Assembly: GCA_030761205.1 (NCBI GenBank)
Contig: JAULJL010000025.1
Span: 4,574,001 to 4,638,000 of the forward strand
Direction: 5' to 3'
DNA: 64,000 bases
DNA from: Fremontodendron californicum
Lineage: Eukaryota > Streptophyta > Magnoliopsida > Malvales > Malvaceae
A program made the translations under genes and the position numbers. Positions 34,305 through 45,559 of this stretch are shown here, one piece after another. The notes beneath the pieces are model-generated. The model searched no databases. It was not told the origin of the DNA and saw only the letters and a list, made by a program, of their open reading frames with translations. The number at the start of each line of letters is the position of its first letter. Position 1 is the first letter of the stretch.

Positions 34305-37300
34305 CTAAATACAGCAGGTAAATCTACAGCACGCCAATTTTTCAATTCAAAATTTGGAGGACACGGGTAGATGGTGATTTCTTCAGCTTTGCTTCCCTCT
34401 TCCTCTTCTCGTTCCATCATTTGGACGCAGAAACCCGCAAATATTCCCTCCAGAATCACGGCAGGTTTGATCCCAACTAGTGAATCAGGAAAGATAAAAC
34501 CCGCTGACCGAAATGTCTCGTAGAGATGGGGAATGTACATCCTCGGGGTCTCTATCTCGTATCCCCTGAGCCTTGCGAGTCTCTGCTCTCTCCTTTCTCT
34601 TATCATTCTCTCTCTGTCTTCCCTGGTCGGCTTGTATCCCAACCCGAACTTGTCTTCTTTTCCAATCACACTTATGCTCTTCCGAATTCCTTGTAGGTTC
34701 CTTCCTAAACCTGTCCCGGCTCGACAACCCTTTCCTACAACCTGAGCAAGGCCACTTTGAGTGGCAGAGGATAGCTGAGGTATAGGCATCTTAGAACCTT
34801 CGCTTACAAATGCGGCATTCACAAACTCTAAGGTTCGAAAAGAGCACTCTCCTGCTTCTTCAGTAGCTTCTATGTAGGGAATATTCGAAGGCTTGGATAC
34901 AAGGAGATCTTCTTCTCCGTCGACGATTATCAGCTGCTCTTCGACTCTGAACTTTACCTTCTGATGCAAAGTGGATGGAACAGCACCAGCCATGTGGATC
35001 CAGGGTCTTCCCAACAAGACATTGTATGAAGGAACGATATCCATGACCTGGAAGACAATGTCGAAAGTGCAAGGACCAATTTGTATTGGCAACTCAATTT
35101 GCCCCGCAACTTGTCTACGGGTCCCATCAAATGCTCGCACTACCATATGACTATTCTTCATGTGGGATCCATCGACAGGCAGTTTGGCCAAAGTAATCAT
35201 TGGCATGACGTTTAACGCAGAGCCATTATCAATAAGGACCTTTGCAATGATATGGCCCTTACAGCGTGCAGTGATGTGAAGGGCTTTGGTGCTACCCGTC
35301 CCCTCAGGCATGATCTCATCGTCGTCGAAGGCTATGAAGTTGTTAATGGCCACATTCCCCACAACCTGGTCAAACTTCTCTATAGACACATCATGAGGCA
35401 CATATGCCTCATTCAGCACTTTCAAAAGCGTCTTTCGATGGGTCTCCGAGTTCATTAGTAATTCCAGGATGGATATTCGAGCCGGTGAGCGTTTTAATTG
35501 TTCAACAATGTTGTACTCGCTGTGCTTTATAAATTTGAGGAATTCAGAAGCTTCTTCCTCTGTCACAGGCCTGTTCGTTTTTCGCTCAATAGCTTTTTCT
35601 GAGACGATTTCCTCTCCATCTGCCTTACCTTTCCCTTTTCTTACGTTTTCCGGTGCTTCCGGTGTATAGCATCTCCCACTCCTTGTGAAACCCCCAACAC
35701 CAGTTATGTCCACGGCAGCCGCAGAGGCGTTGGAAATTGGTGTGACATCAACCGGCTCCGGCGATGCAAATTTGCATTCATACCTCCAAGGTACAGCCTT
35801 ATCGTTCTTGTAGGGGAACGGGTTTGGCACTTCGATAGTTACCATCGGCCTGATCACCTTTGGTGTTTCTTTTACCGGCGAGCTCTGGTTTTCCCCACAG
35901 TAGATGACCAATGGCTTCGGCTTAATCCATCTTTCGGGGGCCTTTAAGGTTTCTTCGATTACCACATCCACGAATTCTTCTCCCCATTCAGTGGAGAATT
36001 CTGCTATGCCGATATCCATTAGTTCTTGAATTTTGGTTCGAAAGTCGGAGCATTGGTTAACAGTATGTCCCACCAAACCTCCGTGATATCTGCAGAAGTG
36101 TTCAGAACTTGGTTCCAATCCCGAGGATTTTCGCCCCACGTTGACTGGTTTAAATAGTCCGACCTCAATCATGGCATCTAGCACTTTTTCCATGCGAGTC
36201 CGGACATCTTCAACCCTGGATATTACCCGACAACCTTTTTCCTCCGTTATCGCGTTTACTCCTGTTTTCCCATGGTCGGGTAATGGATTTGCAGTAACGT
36301 TAGGCTCCCCCTTGGTTGTAAAATTCAAGACGCCGGCCCTGATTAGGTGTTGCACTCTGTGTTTAAGAGCAGTGCAATTCTCCGTAGAGTGACCCGGGTT
36401 GCCTCCATGGTAATCGCAGTTCACGTCCGGGTTGTACCATCTTGGGTATGGGGGTTTCATGGGTTCGAGGAACATGGGCGCCAACAGATGGTTTTGAACT
36501 AGCTTGGGAAATAGATGGGCATATGTCATGGGAATCGGGTCAAACTGAGGCCTTTGTTGGATTGGCTGCGGTGCTCTCTGGTTAGTGTTCACGTTGTTTA
36601 CTGGACTGGTCGAGTTGGGAGCAGGTATAGATGTTGTGTACACAGGTGATGGCATGGGTGATGGCGTGTACGCCGGTGCGGGTGGTCGATAGCTCATCGA
36701 ATATTGAGGTTGTGTAGGAGGGTAGGAGTATGGGTTAGGGGGGTAACTGTAGGGTCGGTGTGTTGGGTAATGGGAGTAGCTTTGTGGTGGTCGGGTTTCA
36801 TATGAAGCTGCTTGCACTTCTCCTTCTTTCTTTTTTGTTGCCCCCACCTTCTTACTGTTGGCTACTTCGTTCCCTTCGATCTTGCCACTTTTTATGGCGC
36901 TTTCTATCATCTCACCTGAAATGACCATATCGGCAAAGTTCTTGGTAGCACTACCGACCAACCTGTCGTAATATGGTCCTCGCAGTGTATTGATAAACAG
37001 CACGGTGGTCTCTTTTTCTGTCAGAGGTGGTTGCACTTGAGCAGCCAGGTCTCTCCATTTTTGGGCATACTCCTTAAATCCTTCTCCGGCCTTTTTCTCC
37101 ATGTTTTGGAGGGATAATCTATCCGGCGCCATGTCAGCCATATGCTTGTACTGGGCCAAAAAGGCTCTAGCCAAATCTGTCCAAGTATGGATGCGACTGC
37201 GATCTAGTTGGTTATACCATCTTGCGGCTGATCCTTGCAGGCTGTCTTGGAAACAGTGAATCAACAGCTTGTCATTATGAGTGTGCCCGGCCATTTTGCG

Positions 37301-38077
37301 ACAGAACATGGTGATGTGAAATGAAGGGCATTTGGTCCCATCATATTTTTCAAATTCCGGGACTTTAAATTTTGGCGGTATTACCAAATCCGGAACTAAG
37401 CTCAGTTCACTGGCATCGACTTTTCCGAAGGCATCCATCCCTTCTATTGCTTTGAGTCTCTCTTCTAACATGTCATACTTGTGCTTTGTCCCGGCGTCCT
37501 CTATTTGCTCCGTCACACTTCTTCTCAACCTTTCTTGCTCTAAGGGGTCATCTAGGTTCGGGACGTGGACTGGGTTTGAAGGATGGGTCCCTGGGTTAGA
37601 CGTGAACTGTCCTTGGGCTTGTTGGCCTGTGGGACTCGGCGTGCTAATGTACACGTAAGGCTGTTCTCCCACTGGAGGTTCTCCTTGTGGATGCCCATCT
37701 TGTGTCACTTGGGCGTGAGTCGGGGTGAAACCCGGGGGGTATAGAGGATCCTCATTATTACTTTCCCGGGGTCGAGGTTCTCCCCTCATCATTGAGCTTT
37801 CAGCTGGCCCCTTTCCTCTTGTCATGCTCATCATCATTTCCATCATCTTGGCCATTTGTTCTCGTGACTCTTCCTGGGACCTTGCTATCTGTTCCCGTAA
37901 TTCCTGTTGAGATCTGCCCAGCTGTTCCTGCAATTCCTTCTGCGCCCTTTCCATTCTCTCCATTCTTGTTGCTTGTTCGTTATCCATGGTCTTTGCGTGT
38001 GCTCTCGTATTATACGAGTGTGGAGCACTCTTGTCCGGATACTTTAGTCGGCGCTCAATTTTTATACCTTTGTTCAA
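34289..38077 (-). CDS. gag-pro: Ogre Gag-protease polyprotein
   Basis: 1262 residues with an intact frame. A Glu/Gln-rich coiled-coil-like N-terminus (about 35-90) and a Pro-rich stretch precede the Gag capsid-type domain (about 239-370: PEFEKYDGTKCPSFHI, QDSLQGSAARWYNQL). A Pro/Tyr-rich linker follows, then two zinc-finger-like CxxH..GH..C motifs (CDYHGGNPGHSTENC about 552; CRYHGGLVGHTVNQC about 665). A retropepsin-type protease (KVLIDNGSALNVMP, about 949) has Asn in place of the usual Thr/Ser after the catalytic Asp, and a G-patch (GKGCRAGTGLGRNLQG, about 1114) follows. Without splicing, translation stops at 34289, giving Gag-Pro only; with splicing it continues into RT. ATG 38077 is the first in the frame. 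The unspliced/spliced ratio may set the Gag to Pol balance. Confidence 0.93.
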   Translation of the reverse strand: MNKGIKIERRLKYPDKSAPHSYNTRAHAKTMDNEQATRMERMERAQKELQEQLGRSQQELREQIARSQEESREQMAKMMEMMMSMTRGKGPAESSMMRGEPRPRESNNEDPLYPPGFTPTHAQVTQDGHPQGEPPVGEQPYVYISTPSPTGQQAQGQFTSNPGTHPSNPVHVPNLDDPLEQERLRRSVTEQIEDAGTKHKYDMLEERLKAIEGMDAFGKVDASELSLVPDLVIPPKFKVPEFEKYDGTKCPSFHITMFCRKMAGHTHNDKLLIHCFQDSLQGSAARWYNQLDRSRIHTWTDLARAFLAQYKHMADMAPDRLSLQNMEKKAGEGFKEYAQKWRDLAAQVQPPLTEKETTVLFINTLRGPYYDRLVGSATKNFADMVISGEMIESAIKSGKIEGNEVANSKKVGATKKKEGEVQAASYETRPPQSYSHYPTHRPYSYPPNPYSYPPTQPQYSMSYRPPAPAYTPSPMPSPVYTTSIPAPNSTSPVNNVNTNQRAPQPIQQRPQFDPIPMTYAHLFPKLVQNHLLAPMFLEPMKPPYPRWYNPDVNCDYHGGNPGHSTENCTALKHRVQHLIRAGVLNFTTKGEPNVTANPLPDHGKTGVNAITEEKGCRVISRVEDVRTRMEKVLDAMIEVGLFKPVNVGRKSSGLEPSSEHFCRYHGGLVGHTVNQCSDFRTKIQELMDIGIAEFSTEWGEEFVDVVIEETLKAPERWIKPKPLVIYCGENQSSPVKETPKVIRPMVTIEVPNPFPYKNDKAVPWRYECKFASPEPVDVTPISNASAAAVDITGVGGFTRSGRCYTPEAPENVRKGKGKADGEEIVSEKAIERKTNRPVTEEEASEFLKFIKHSEYNIVEQLKRSPARISILELLMNSETHRKTLLKVLNEAYVPHDVSIEKFDQVVGNVAINNFIAFDDDEIMPEGTGSTKALHITARCKGHIIAKVLIDNGSALNVMPMITLAKLPVDGSHMKNSHMVVRAFDGTRRQVAGQIELPIQIGPCTFDIVFQVMDIVPSYNVLLGRPWIHMAGAVPSTLHQKVKFRVEEQLIIVDGEEDLLVSKPSNIPYIEATEEAGECSFRTLEFVNAAFVSEGSKMPIPQLSSATQSGLAQVVGKGCRAGTGLGRNLQGIRKSISVIGKEDKFGLGYKPTREDRERMIRERREQRLARLRGYEIETPRMYIPHLYETFRSAGFIFPDSLVGIKPAVILEGIFAGFCVQMMEREEEEGSKAEEITIYPCPPNFELKNWRAVDLPAVFRSLSD

Positions 38078-38252
38078 ATATCCCGGATTAGAACCTTATG
38101 ATATATTATTCTTTATTCTTTATTAAGTGCATGAATGAATGGATGGATGAATGAACGAGAAAATAAATAAAAATGCATACGAGGTATATATACTCAAAAA
38201 TAAATTTCAGGAAGTTGATTTTTCATTGATCCCACATAGTGTTCTCATTACA
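38078..38252 (-). other. Spacer between ORF1 and gag of the Ogre element
   Basis: 175 bp, AT-rich, containing a gaatgaatggatggatga run. No coding sequence. Confidence 0.5.
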
Positions 38253-40415
38253 TCAACATAACTTCTTAGAATCGTGTCCATAAAAACAACTAATTTGCTT
38301 ATACTGATTTTTGGCTTCGTTCAGAAAATTAAGTAACTGCTGTCCGTGTTCTCCGGTTGGCGGGATTCTTTGTCTTAGGACTTCTACTTTCTCGATCATC
38401 TTGCTGGCTTTTCTCATGGCCTTGCCGATTTCTGCACCCAAGTGTTCTATGTATTGCTGTCTTCCCATGCTTTCGGCTTCCCACCTTTTGCTAGCATCTG
38501 TAGCCAAATCACATGCATAAATCCAATCACTTTCTCTATCCCTCCATTCTCTCACGATCTCGTCAATGTGATTTTTCTGGCTATGTAATTGCCGTTCTAG
38601 GTCTCGGATTACTTGGTGTAGGAAACTTCTCTCTTCTTGCATCTGAGTACAACTATCCCTTTTGCTCTCGAGCTCGGCCCTTAGTTTCTCATTTGTATGC
38701 AATGACTTAGCTAAACTCACGGAAGCCTGAGAGTGCATGTCCTTATATTTCTGCTTATCACGAAACAGTCGAGCGGCTCTTGCCTCGTTTTCTTGTGCCA
38801 TTTCCTTCCACTTCTTTGCTTCTTCTCGAAGTCGACCAAGCTCCTTTTCCTGTCTATAAGCTGGTCCGAGTATGCTTCCGACCTTCAGTTGTGTCCTTAG
38901 TTTTTTGTTTTCCAAGTGCAGGTCTTTCACATCGGCATAGGCAGTGTCACGTTCCTTTATTACCTTTTTGATTCTGACCCCTTGTGTTTCAGTCTCGTTC
39001 TTCCAGTTCTCGGCCTCCTCTTGGAACTTCTGACTTTCCTGTTTCATCCTCTTTCTTTCAATACTAAAACCTTGCTCGGCGATTTCAAGTTCTGATATTC
39101 TCTTTGATGGAGCCGGACTCGGCTGATATATGACCTCTTCCTTTGGAAGCACCATATTGTTGACCCGATTTGCTCTCCACACTTGGTATCTTGGAGTGAC
39201 GCTCTCACTGAGGGATCCTAACCTTGTTCTGCGGCTTTCTTTCCAAGCTCGGACTATCGGCTCCACTCTTTTTGACATATTCGGATCTCCATAAGAAAAT
39301 TCCACTTGGTCAAGTCTGTGCGTAGCCGGGACGAATTGCTTTACCCCATACTGCCTCAGTACCATCAGCGGAGCGTAACTTGTTGCTCCCCACGGTCCTA
39401 AAAGCTGTACCCACGGTTCTCCACACCGGTATAACATTGGCCCATGAGGCATCCATGGCGCCATCCATCTTATTTGCTTACTAGTCAGCAACCGTAGGAA
39501 GGCTACCCATTCTTTCTTGGATTTGGGTTCCGGCCATTTGCTTTCACAGAATTCTTTAATAGGGGCACAATTCTTTAGGTAAGGTTTGGAGAAAGCACTA
39601 TTGTCACATATGAAGTGGCTCTTGAGCCATATATGCAGTAATGGCGCACATCCCTCAAAACGACCCTCCCCTTTCTTGCGACAAAAGTTCAATGATCGTA
39701 TGGTTTCAGCCAGGATCGCCGGCGAGGGATTGGCATGGTTCTCAACTTGCTCGAAGAAATCTATCACCGCTACTCCAATATGACCCAAAACCTTAGGAAA
39801 AATTACCAACCCGTAAATAGCCAAAGCAAAAGCGGTGACTCCTTGCTCGTCATCGAGGTGCCCCTCAATGAATTTTCGAAAGAAACCCCAAGGAATGCAG
39901 ACATGCTCCCCTTTTTGTTTCAAATCCGGGTCTCCTACCTCTACCCCGATGAGCTTTTTCAATTTTTTACGGAAACCTAACTTTGGCTTTCTGACGTATA
40001 CCTTATCCGGGAATCGAAGCTCTAACCCGACAAGAATTGAGTACTCCTCTATAGTCGGTGTCAAATCCTCTCCGTTAAAAGCAAAGCACCTATAAGAAGG
40101 GTCCCAAAACTGGATGGCTGCCCTGAACATGGACTCTTCAATTACTACTGGGATGAGCGAAGCAATCTGGCCGTATTTTTCAGAAAATTTTTTCTTTCTT
40201 TCCCACGTCATTCGTTCCCAAATATCGGCCAACTCAGTTAAGTTATTTTGTGTGAGTTCCAAATCTATTCTTTCGGGTAGACTCGGGATATAACCTTCAA
40301 TCAAACAGTCCCCCTCTTTTTGTTGCACGTTTCTTGCCCATTCTTGCACATCTATCGGCGATTCACACATGACGCTTACGGATGACGAGATAATCTGACG
40401 CTCGGTGGGCTCCAT
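38253..40415 (-). CDS. Ogre ORF1 protein of unknown function
   Basis: 720 residues, complete from ATG at 40415, lying upstream of gag. The N-terminal half (about 1-400) is a globular domain with YGQIASLIPVVIEESMFRAA, YRCFAFNGEDLTPTIEEYSI and GLVIFPKVLGHIGVAVIDFF; similar proteins are annotated in plants as DUF7745-type. It loosely resembles the helical plant mobile domain in its TPTIEEYSILVGL-like segment, but that is only an impression. The C-terminal half (about 440-690) is a long charged coiled coil. An extra ORF in this position is the hallmark of Ogre elements, and its role is unknown. The intact frame suggests recent selection or recent insertion. Confidence 0.85.
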   Translation of the reverse strand: MEPTERQIISSSVSVMCESPIDVQEWARNVQQKEGDCLIEGYIPSLPERIDLELTQNNLTELADIWERMTWERKKKFSEKYGQIASLIPVVIEESMFRAAIQFWDPSYRCFAFNGEDLTPTIEEYSILVGLELRFPDKVYVRKPKLGFRKKLKKLIGVEVGDPDLKQKGEHVCIPWGFFRKFIEGHLDDEQGVTAFALAIYGLVIFPKVLGHIGVAVIDFFEQVENHANPSPAILAETIRSLNFCRKKGEGRFEGCAPLLHIWLKSHFICDNSAFSKPYLKNCAPIKEFCESKWPEPKSKKEWVAFLRLLTSKQIRWMAPWMPHGPMLYRCGEPWVQLLGPWGATSYAPLMVLRQYGVKQFVPATHRLDQVEFSYGDPNMSKRVEPIVRAWKESRRTRLGSLSESVTPRYQVWRANRVNNMVLPKEEVIYQPSPAPSKRISELEIAEQGFSIERKRMKQESQKFQEEAENWKNETETQGVRIKKVIKERDTAYADVKDLHLENKKLRTQLKVGSILGPAYRQEKELGRLREEAKKWKEMAQENEARAARLFRDKQKYKDMHSQASVSLAKSLHTNEKLRAELESKRDSCTQMQEERSFLHQVIRDLERQLHSQKNHIDEIVREWRDRESDWIYACDLATDASKRWEAESMGRQQYIEHLGAEIGKAMRKASKMIEKVEVLRQRIPPTGEHGQQLLNFLNEAKNQYKQISCFYGHDSKKLC

Positions 40416-41471
40416 GAGAAATTAACTTGCTGAAAGATACTTTTGAGAATAATACCTCGTCGTGGAATGCTAATGTGATGCCAATGTAAGTTATGCAAAG
40501 CAACATAAAAAGAAAACTTGTCAGTATATCCACATGAAAGAATTCAAAGAACAAACGAATAAAGAGGTCCGACCTTATTTATTCACATAAAATAACAAAT
40601 ATTTTGAGAAAAATTTTGGAAAAACTTCGGTCCTTGCCTACGAAGGACTTAATTAGGGTGTTCGTTCACCCTAAGAATCGCGAAGTGAACCAATGCGGGT
40701 ATTTGGGCCGTTTCGGTCACTTCCCACTTCGTGGTTCGAAAGTAAACAAGAGTAGTGAAAGATAAGAAGCGTTCCTTCATGTGTCCTAATTTCGGGTGAC
40801 CTTACAGACGTCGGATAAGGTAGGCTCTACCTAGGGAGAGTTTCTCACGGCATTCTAATATGAGGTTCGGATTTGCAATCTAAAAGTCTTCAAATTGGTC
40901 CTCGCTGTCGCCTACGAAGGCTAGCAAGGCAACCCGATCCTTACCCATTATAGGCTTCCAAAGGAAAGGGTTCAATTTGAGTGAGAGATTTTTCGCTAGC
41001 CCATGCGGAGGTTATGGCCTCACGAGAGCGTAGGTACTTTTTCTCTCTAAAAGCGTTTCGCTAGCCCATGCGGAGGTTATGGCCTCACGAGAGCGTAGGT
41101 ACTTTACTTTTTCCTAAAGGGATGTAGCTCGGGTATAGAGCTTATGTATGAAATGCACGTGTCCGTGTGTGAGAAGGAACAAACAAACCTTCGACTACTT
41201 ATTTACGACTCTTTATTCTAATCATCCCATAATTAGTAGAATAAAAAAAATGAATAAAAAATATAATAAAAAAACGAGAATAAAGAATCAACAAATATCA
41301 AAGCATAAATGCAAGCAAAATAATGATAACGAGAATGATGACAAAAATAAACAGCCGATTTAATAAATAAAGAGAATTAAGAACAAGAGAATTAAAATTA
41401 AAGACCGATTAAATCCGTTAAATCGAGATTTTAAGATAACTCATGACTAATTTATGGCTCGACTCTCGAAG
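40416..41471 (-). other. Ogre 5' leader
   Basis: About 1.06 kb between primer site and ORF1. It contains a near-perfect direct repeat of about 47 bp (ttcgctagcccatgcggagg.. and tcacgagagcgtaggtactt) at about 40990-41037 and 41065-41105, and several cctacgaagg copies. No open frame. Confidence 0.6.
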
Positions 41472-41489
41472 TCCCCAGTGGAGTCGCCA
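41472..41489 (-). other. Primer binding site (tRNA-Arg type)
   Basis: On the minus strand TGGCGACTCCACTGGGGA starts 3 nt inside the 5' LTR. It is complementary to the 3' end expected of a plant tRNA-Arg (..CCCCAGTGGAGTCGCCA). The tRNA match is from memory of plant tRNA-Arg. Confidence 0.8.
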
Positions 41490-41492
41490 AGC

Positions 41493-44065
41493 TGTCATAG
41501 CGATTTTTTTCGGACCGCTACGACGAATTTGATGAAAACACAAAAAATGGAGTCGCCACCAATCTTTTTTGCTAGGTGTGATTGGCCACCTATTAAAACC
41601 GATTTTAGTAAAACATTTTAAAAAATAATTAAAACATTTTGTAAAACCAATTTCGAAGTCTGCGCTTTGAACCAGAGAGAAAACAAAATCGGGTTCGGGA
41701 GTCAGTTACGTGCGGGGAAGGATTAGCACCCCCCGCAACGCCCGTTTAGAAAACGGTACCGCTTGATCACGTGTTATCTTAAATCTCGATTTAATGGATT
41801 TAACATCGGTATTTAAAACTAATTCTCTTTTCTTTTCTTTTATTTTAAAAAAAACATGTTTATTATTTTTTGAATTTTCTTGAACTGTTTTTAATTTTTT
41901 AAAAATCGAAAGTGAACATAAATTTATTATCGAAAATACTCATTAAATATTCCCGACACTCTCGGTGGTATTTAACGAGATCTTCTCACCTCAAGACATC
42001 TCAAGAATCACAACCGTGATATCTTTCGAATTCCGTCGTCGGCAATTTACATCCATTTTTTTTTATTCAAATGCGTATGATGCAAATATTTAAATATCGG
42101 ATGCATACAGCTTAACATATAACATATGATTAAAATACATAATTATAAAATTAGACACGCAAATCATAATATTAAGAACTCGAGCATGGCAAGATATCAA
42201 ATACGTAAATATTCATTTTTTATTCGTTCTTTTTATTTTGATGACTTCCATAAATGAAAACGAATTTTTGTATCGAGCATATCGCTAAATACTCCCACTA
42301 CTCGTGGTGATACTTAGCGAAATTCTCTCACCTCGGGATATCTTGGGAATCACAACCGTGACGTCCTTCGATTTCCGTCGTCGGCTAATCCGTATTCACC
42401 GATTTTATTTACATGCGAATGATACGAGTAAAGTATTAAATGCACACAATTTAGCATATAATGTGTACGAATAAAAGCTTAATACACGACAATAATGTTC
42501 AAAAACACGAGCATGACGAAATATCAAATACGTAACATTCACTATGTATTTATTTATACTCTGATTAATTCCATTTTTATGTGAAAACGAAATTTTGTGT
42601 CGAGCCTATCGCTAAATACTCCCACTACTCGTGGTGATATTTAACGAAATTCTCTCACCTCGGGATATCTTAGGAATCACAACTGTGACGTCCTTCGAAT
42701 TCCGTCGTCGGCAAATCCGTATTCATTCTTTTTGTTACACGAATGCACATGATGCGGATAAAAAGAATAACAAAAAAAAATGCCAAGTGCGTGGAATTTA
42801 TTTATCTTGAAGATTCATTCATTTTTTGTTTACTACTAATATATATTTTTATTTTTTTATTTTATTCTTGTATTTATTTTCTTTATTTATTATATTTTTT
42901 TATTTTTTATTATTATATTTTTTTACTTTCATTTTTACCACCATCATATTTTTTATTTTTTCATTTTTATTTTTACTATCATATTTTTTATTTTTATTAT
43001 TATTAATAATATCATATATTTTTATTTTTATATTTTTATTAATACTACATCATTTATTATTTATTTTTACTATTATTATTGTTTTTCTATTTATTATATA
43101 TTTTTACTTAATTATATTATTATTACATTTTTTATATAAATATATATATAAATATATAATATAAATATATGTATATGTATATAAAAATAAAAGAAAAAAA
43201 AAAAAAAACAAAATCAAAAGCAACAAAAAAAGAAACAAAAAAAGGGGTCGGGTCGGGTCCAGCACGCGGACCCGTATGCGGGTCCTGTGACCCGACCCGA
43301 CAGGGAGAAAAAAAAAAAAAAAAAAAAAAAAAAAGGGTTATATACGGGTCGGGTCCAACACGCGGACCCATATGCGGGTCCGGGACCCGACCCAAAATTA
43401 AGAAAAAAAAAAAAAAACATATGGGTCGGGTCCAGGCGCGGACCCTGCACGGGTCCCTGGACCCGACCCACCAGCTGGTATTTAAAACCCAGCTTTTTTT
43501 TTTTGGGCCATTTCCATCAGTTCAAAAAAAAAAAAAAATTTCTTTTTTTTGGGGGGCTGGTTCTTGTTTTTTTTCTGGTGAATTTTTTTTCGGATCACTC
43601 TCCTCCTCCTTTTTTCTTTTCAGTGGGATCTCGATCTTGGTTTTTAAAGGGGAGGGTCGGTGGCGTGCGCAGGTGTTGGTGCAGGGTTGGTGGTGGAGTG
43701 TGGCAGTGGGTTAGTCCGAAAGGGGTATGGAGTGTGTAGGGCTAGTGGACTGGGGCTTCTGAAAGGTTTCCTTTTTGGGGGGTGGCGTGAAGGGGTGGCT
43801 GCCAGAGGGGGGTTGTGGCAGGCGGCGGCGGTAGGGGGGTTAGGGTTTTGCTAGGGTTTCTTTTGGGAGGGGTGAGGATGGGCCTGCTGAATAGCAGGCC
43901 CTATTGGGTCTTTGGGCCTGTGGTTAGCAGGCCCAATTTGGTCTGTTTGGGCCTGCTAGTTAGCAGGCCCGATTTGGCCTGCTTGGCTAGCAGGCCCAAA
44001 CGGGCTTTGTTGTAGAAGGCCCGGGTCGGGTCCGAATTCGACCCGGGCCGAAAACGGTTGCGACA
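41493..44065 (-). repeat. 5' LTR of the Ogre element (2573 bp)
   Basis: Same ends as the left LTR and near-identical sequence, with a deletion of about 335 bp corresponding to left-LTR 27873-28207 (junction near 43540) plus differences in homopolymer length. It retains the three palindromes (43244-43300, 43345-43393, 43424-43468). Promoter elements should lie here, but I could not place a minus-strand TATA box with confidence. Confidence 0.95.
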
Positions 44066-45247
44066 CTAATATTTTCTGCAGCATTTGATTGACTGGAAAA
44101 ATAGCTGAAACCTATCCCTAACCCTAAATCATTAGTCTCATCCATTGCAGAAGGAACTCAATTCCAATATTTTCTGCATCATTTGATTGACTGGAAAAAT
44201 AGCTGAAACCTATCCCTAACCCTAAATCATTAGTCTCATCCATTGCAGAAGAAACTCAATTCCAATATTTTCTGCAGCATTTGATTGACTGAAAAATAGC
44301 TGAAACCTGTCCCTAACCCTAAATCATTAGTCCCGTCCATTGCAGAAGGAATCCAATTCCAATATTTTGTGCAGCATTTGATTGACTGGAAAATAGCTGA
44401 AACATATCCCTAACCCTAAATCATTAGTCTCATCCATTGCAGAAGAAATCCAATTCCAATATTTTCTGCAGCATTTGATTGACTGAAAAATAGATGAAAC
44501 CTATCCCTAACCCGAAATCATTAGTCTCATCCATTGCAGAAGGAACTCAATTCCAATATTTTCTGCAGCATTTGATTGACTGAAAAATAGCTGAAACCTG
44601 TCCCTAACCCTAAATCATTAGTCTCATCCATTGCAGAAGGAATCCAATTCCAATATTTTGTGCAGCATTTGATTGACTGGAAAATAGCTGAAACCTATCC
44701 CTAACCCTAAATCATTAGTCTCATCCATTGCAGAAGGAATCCAATTCCAATATTTTCTGCAGCATTTGATTGACTGAAAAATAGCTGAAACCTATCCCTA
44801 ACCCTAAATCATTAGTCTCATCCATTGCAGAACGAATCCAATTCCAATATTTTATGCAGCATTTGATTGACTGAAAAATAGCTGAAACCTGTCCCTAACC
44901 CTAAATCATTAGTCCCATCAATTGCAGAAGGAATCCAATTCCAATATTTTGTGCAGCATTTGATTGACTGGAAAATAGCTGAAACCTATCCCTAACCCTA
45001 AATCATTAGTCTCATCCATTGCAGAAGGAATCCAATTCCAATATTTTCTGCAGCATTTGATTAACTGGAAAATAGCTGAAACCTATCCCTAACCCTAAAT
45101 CATTAGTCTCATCCATTGCAGAACGAATCCAATTCCAATATTTTCTGTAGCATTTGATTGACTGAAAAATAGCTGAAACCTGTCCCTAACCCTAAATCAT
45201 TAGTCCCATCTATTGCAGAAGGAATCCAATTCCAATATTTTCTACAG
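44066..45247. repeat. 97-98-bp minisatellite of the MULE, right part (about 12 units)
   Basis: Head-to-tail units with tatccctaaccctaaatc, ttagtctcatccattgcag, ccaattccaatattttctgc and gcatttgattgactg. Variants alternate between groups (cctgtccc/cctatccc; ttttgtgc/ttttctgc), which suggests higher-order duplication of two- or three-unit blocks. Each unit holds the telomere-like CCCTAACCCTAAA. Confidence 0.92.
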
Positions 45248-45559
45248 CATAAAATTAAAATAATAAAAAATTTAAGTATATATACATGTTTGTTACAGAT
45301 CTCACATATAAAATTTAAATATGAAATCAAAATTTTTATTTATATAAAATTTAAATAAGAAATAAAAATTTTTATATAAAAATTTAATAAGAAATATAAT
45401 TTTCTTTTTTAAATTTTAATAAGAAATAAAATTTTATTTTTTATAAAATTTTAATAATAAATTAAATTTTATTTTTTATAAAATTAAAAAATTATAAAGT
45501 TTTAATATATATTTTAAAAAATAAATAAACAAACCTAGATAATTTTTTTTATTTAATTT
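45248..45559. other. AT-rich subterminal region of the MULE
   Basis: Repeated tttaataagaaataaaatttt-like segments; no gene. Confidence 0.45.

Larger units (their letters stand above)
25822..44065 (-). mobile_element. Tat/Ogre-lineage Ty3-gypsy LTR retrotransposon, 18.2 kb
   Basis: Transcription runs on the minus strand. The 5' LTR is 41493-44065 and the 3' LTR 25822-28731, each TGTC..CACA-type with TG..CA ends, flanked by the 5-bp duplication CTAAT. Internal order from 5' to 3': primer site, 1-kb leader, ORF1 of unknown function, gag-protease, intron, RT-RNase H-second RNase H-integrase, a 40-bp tandem array, polypurine tract. The extra ORF1, the two RNase H domains and the pro/RT intron together define the Ogre branch of the Tat clade. 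The LTRs are nearly identical apart from one large deletion and homopolymer changes (an example substitution is 26776 G versus 42448 A), which indicates a recent insertion. Confidence 0.93.
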
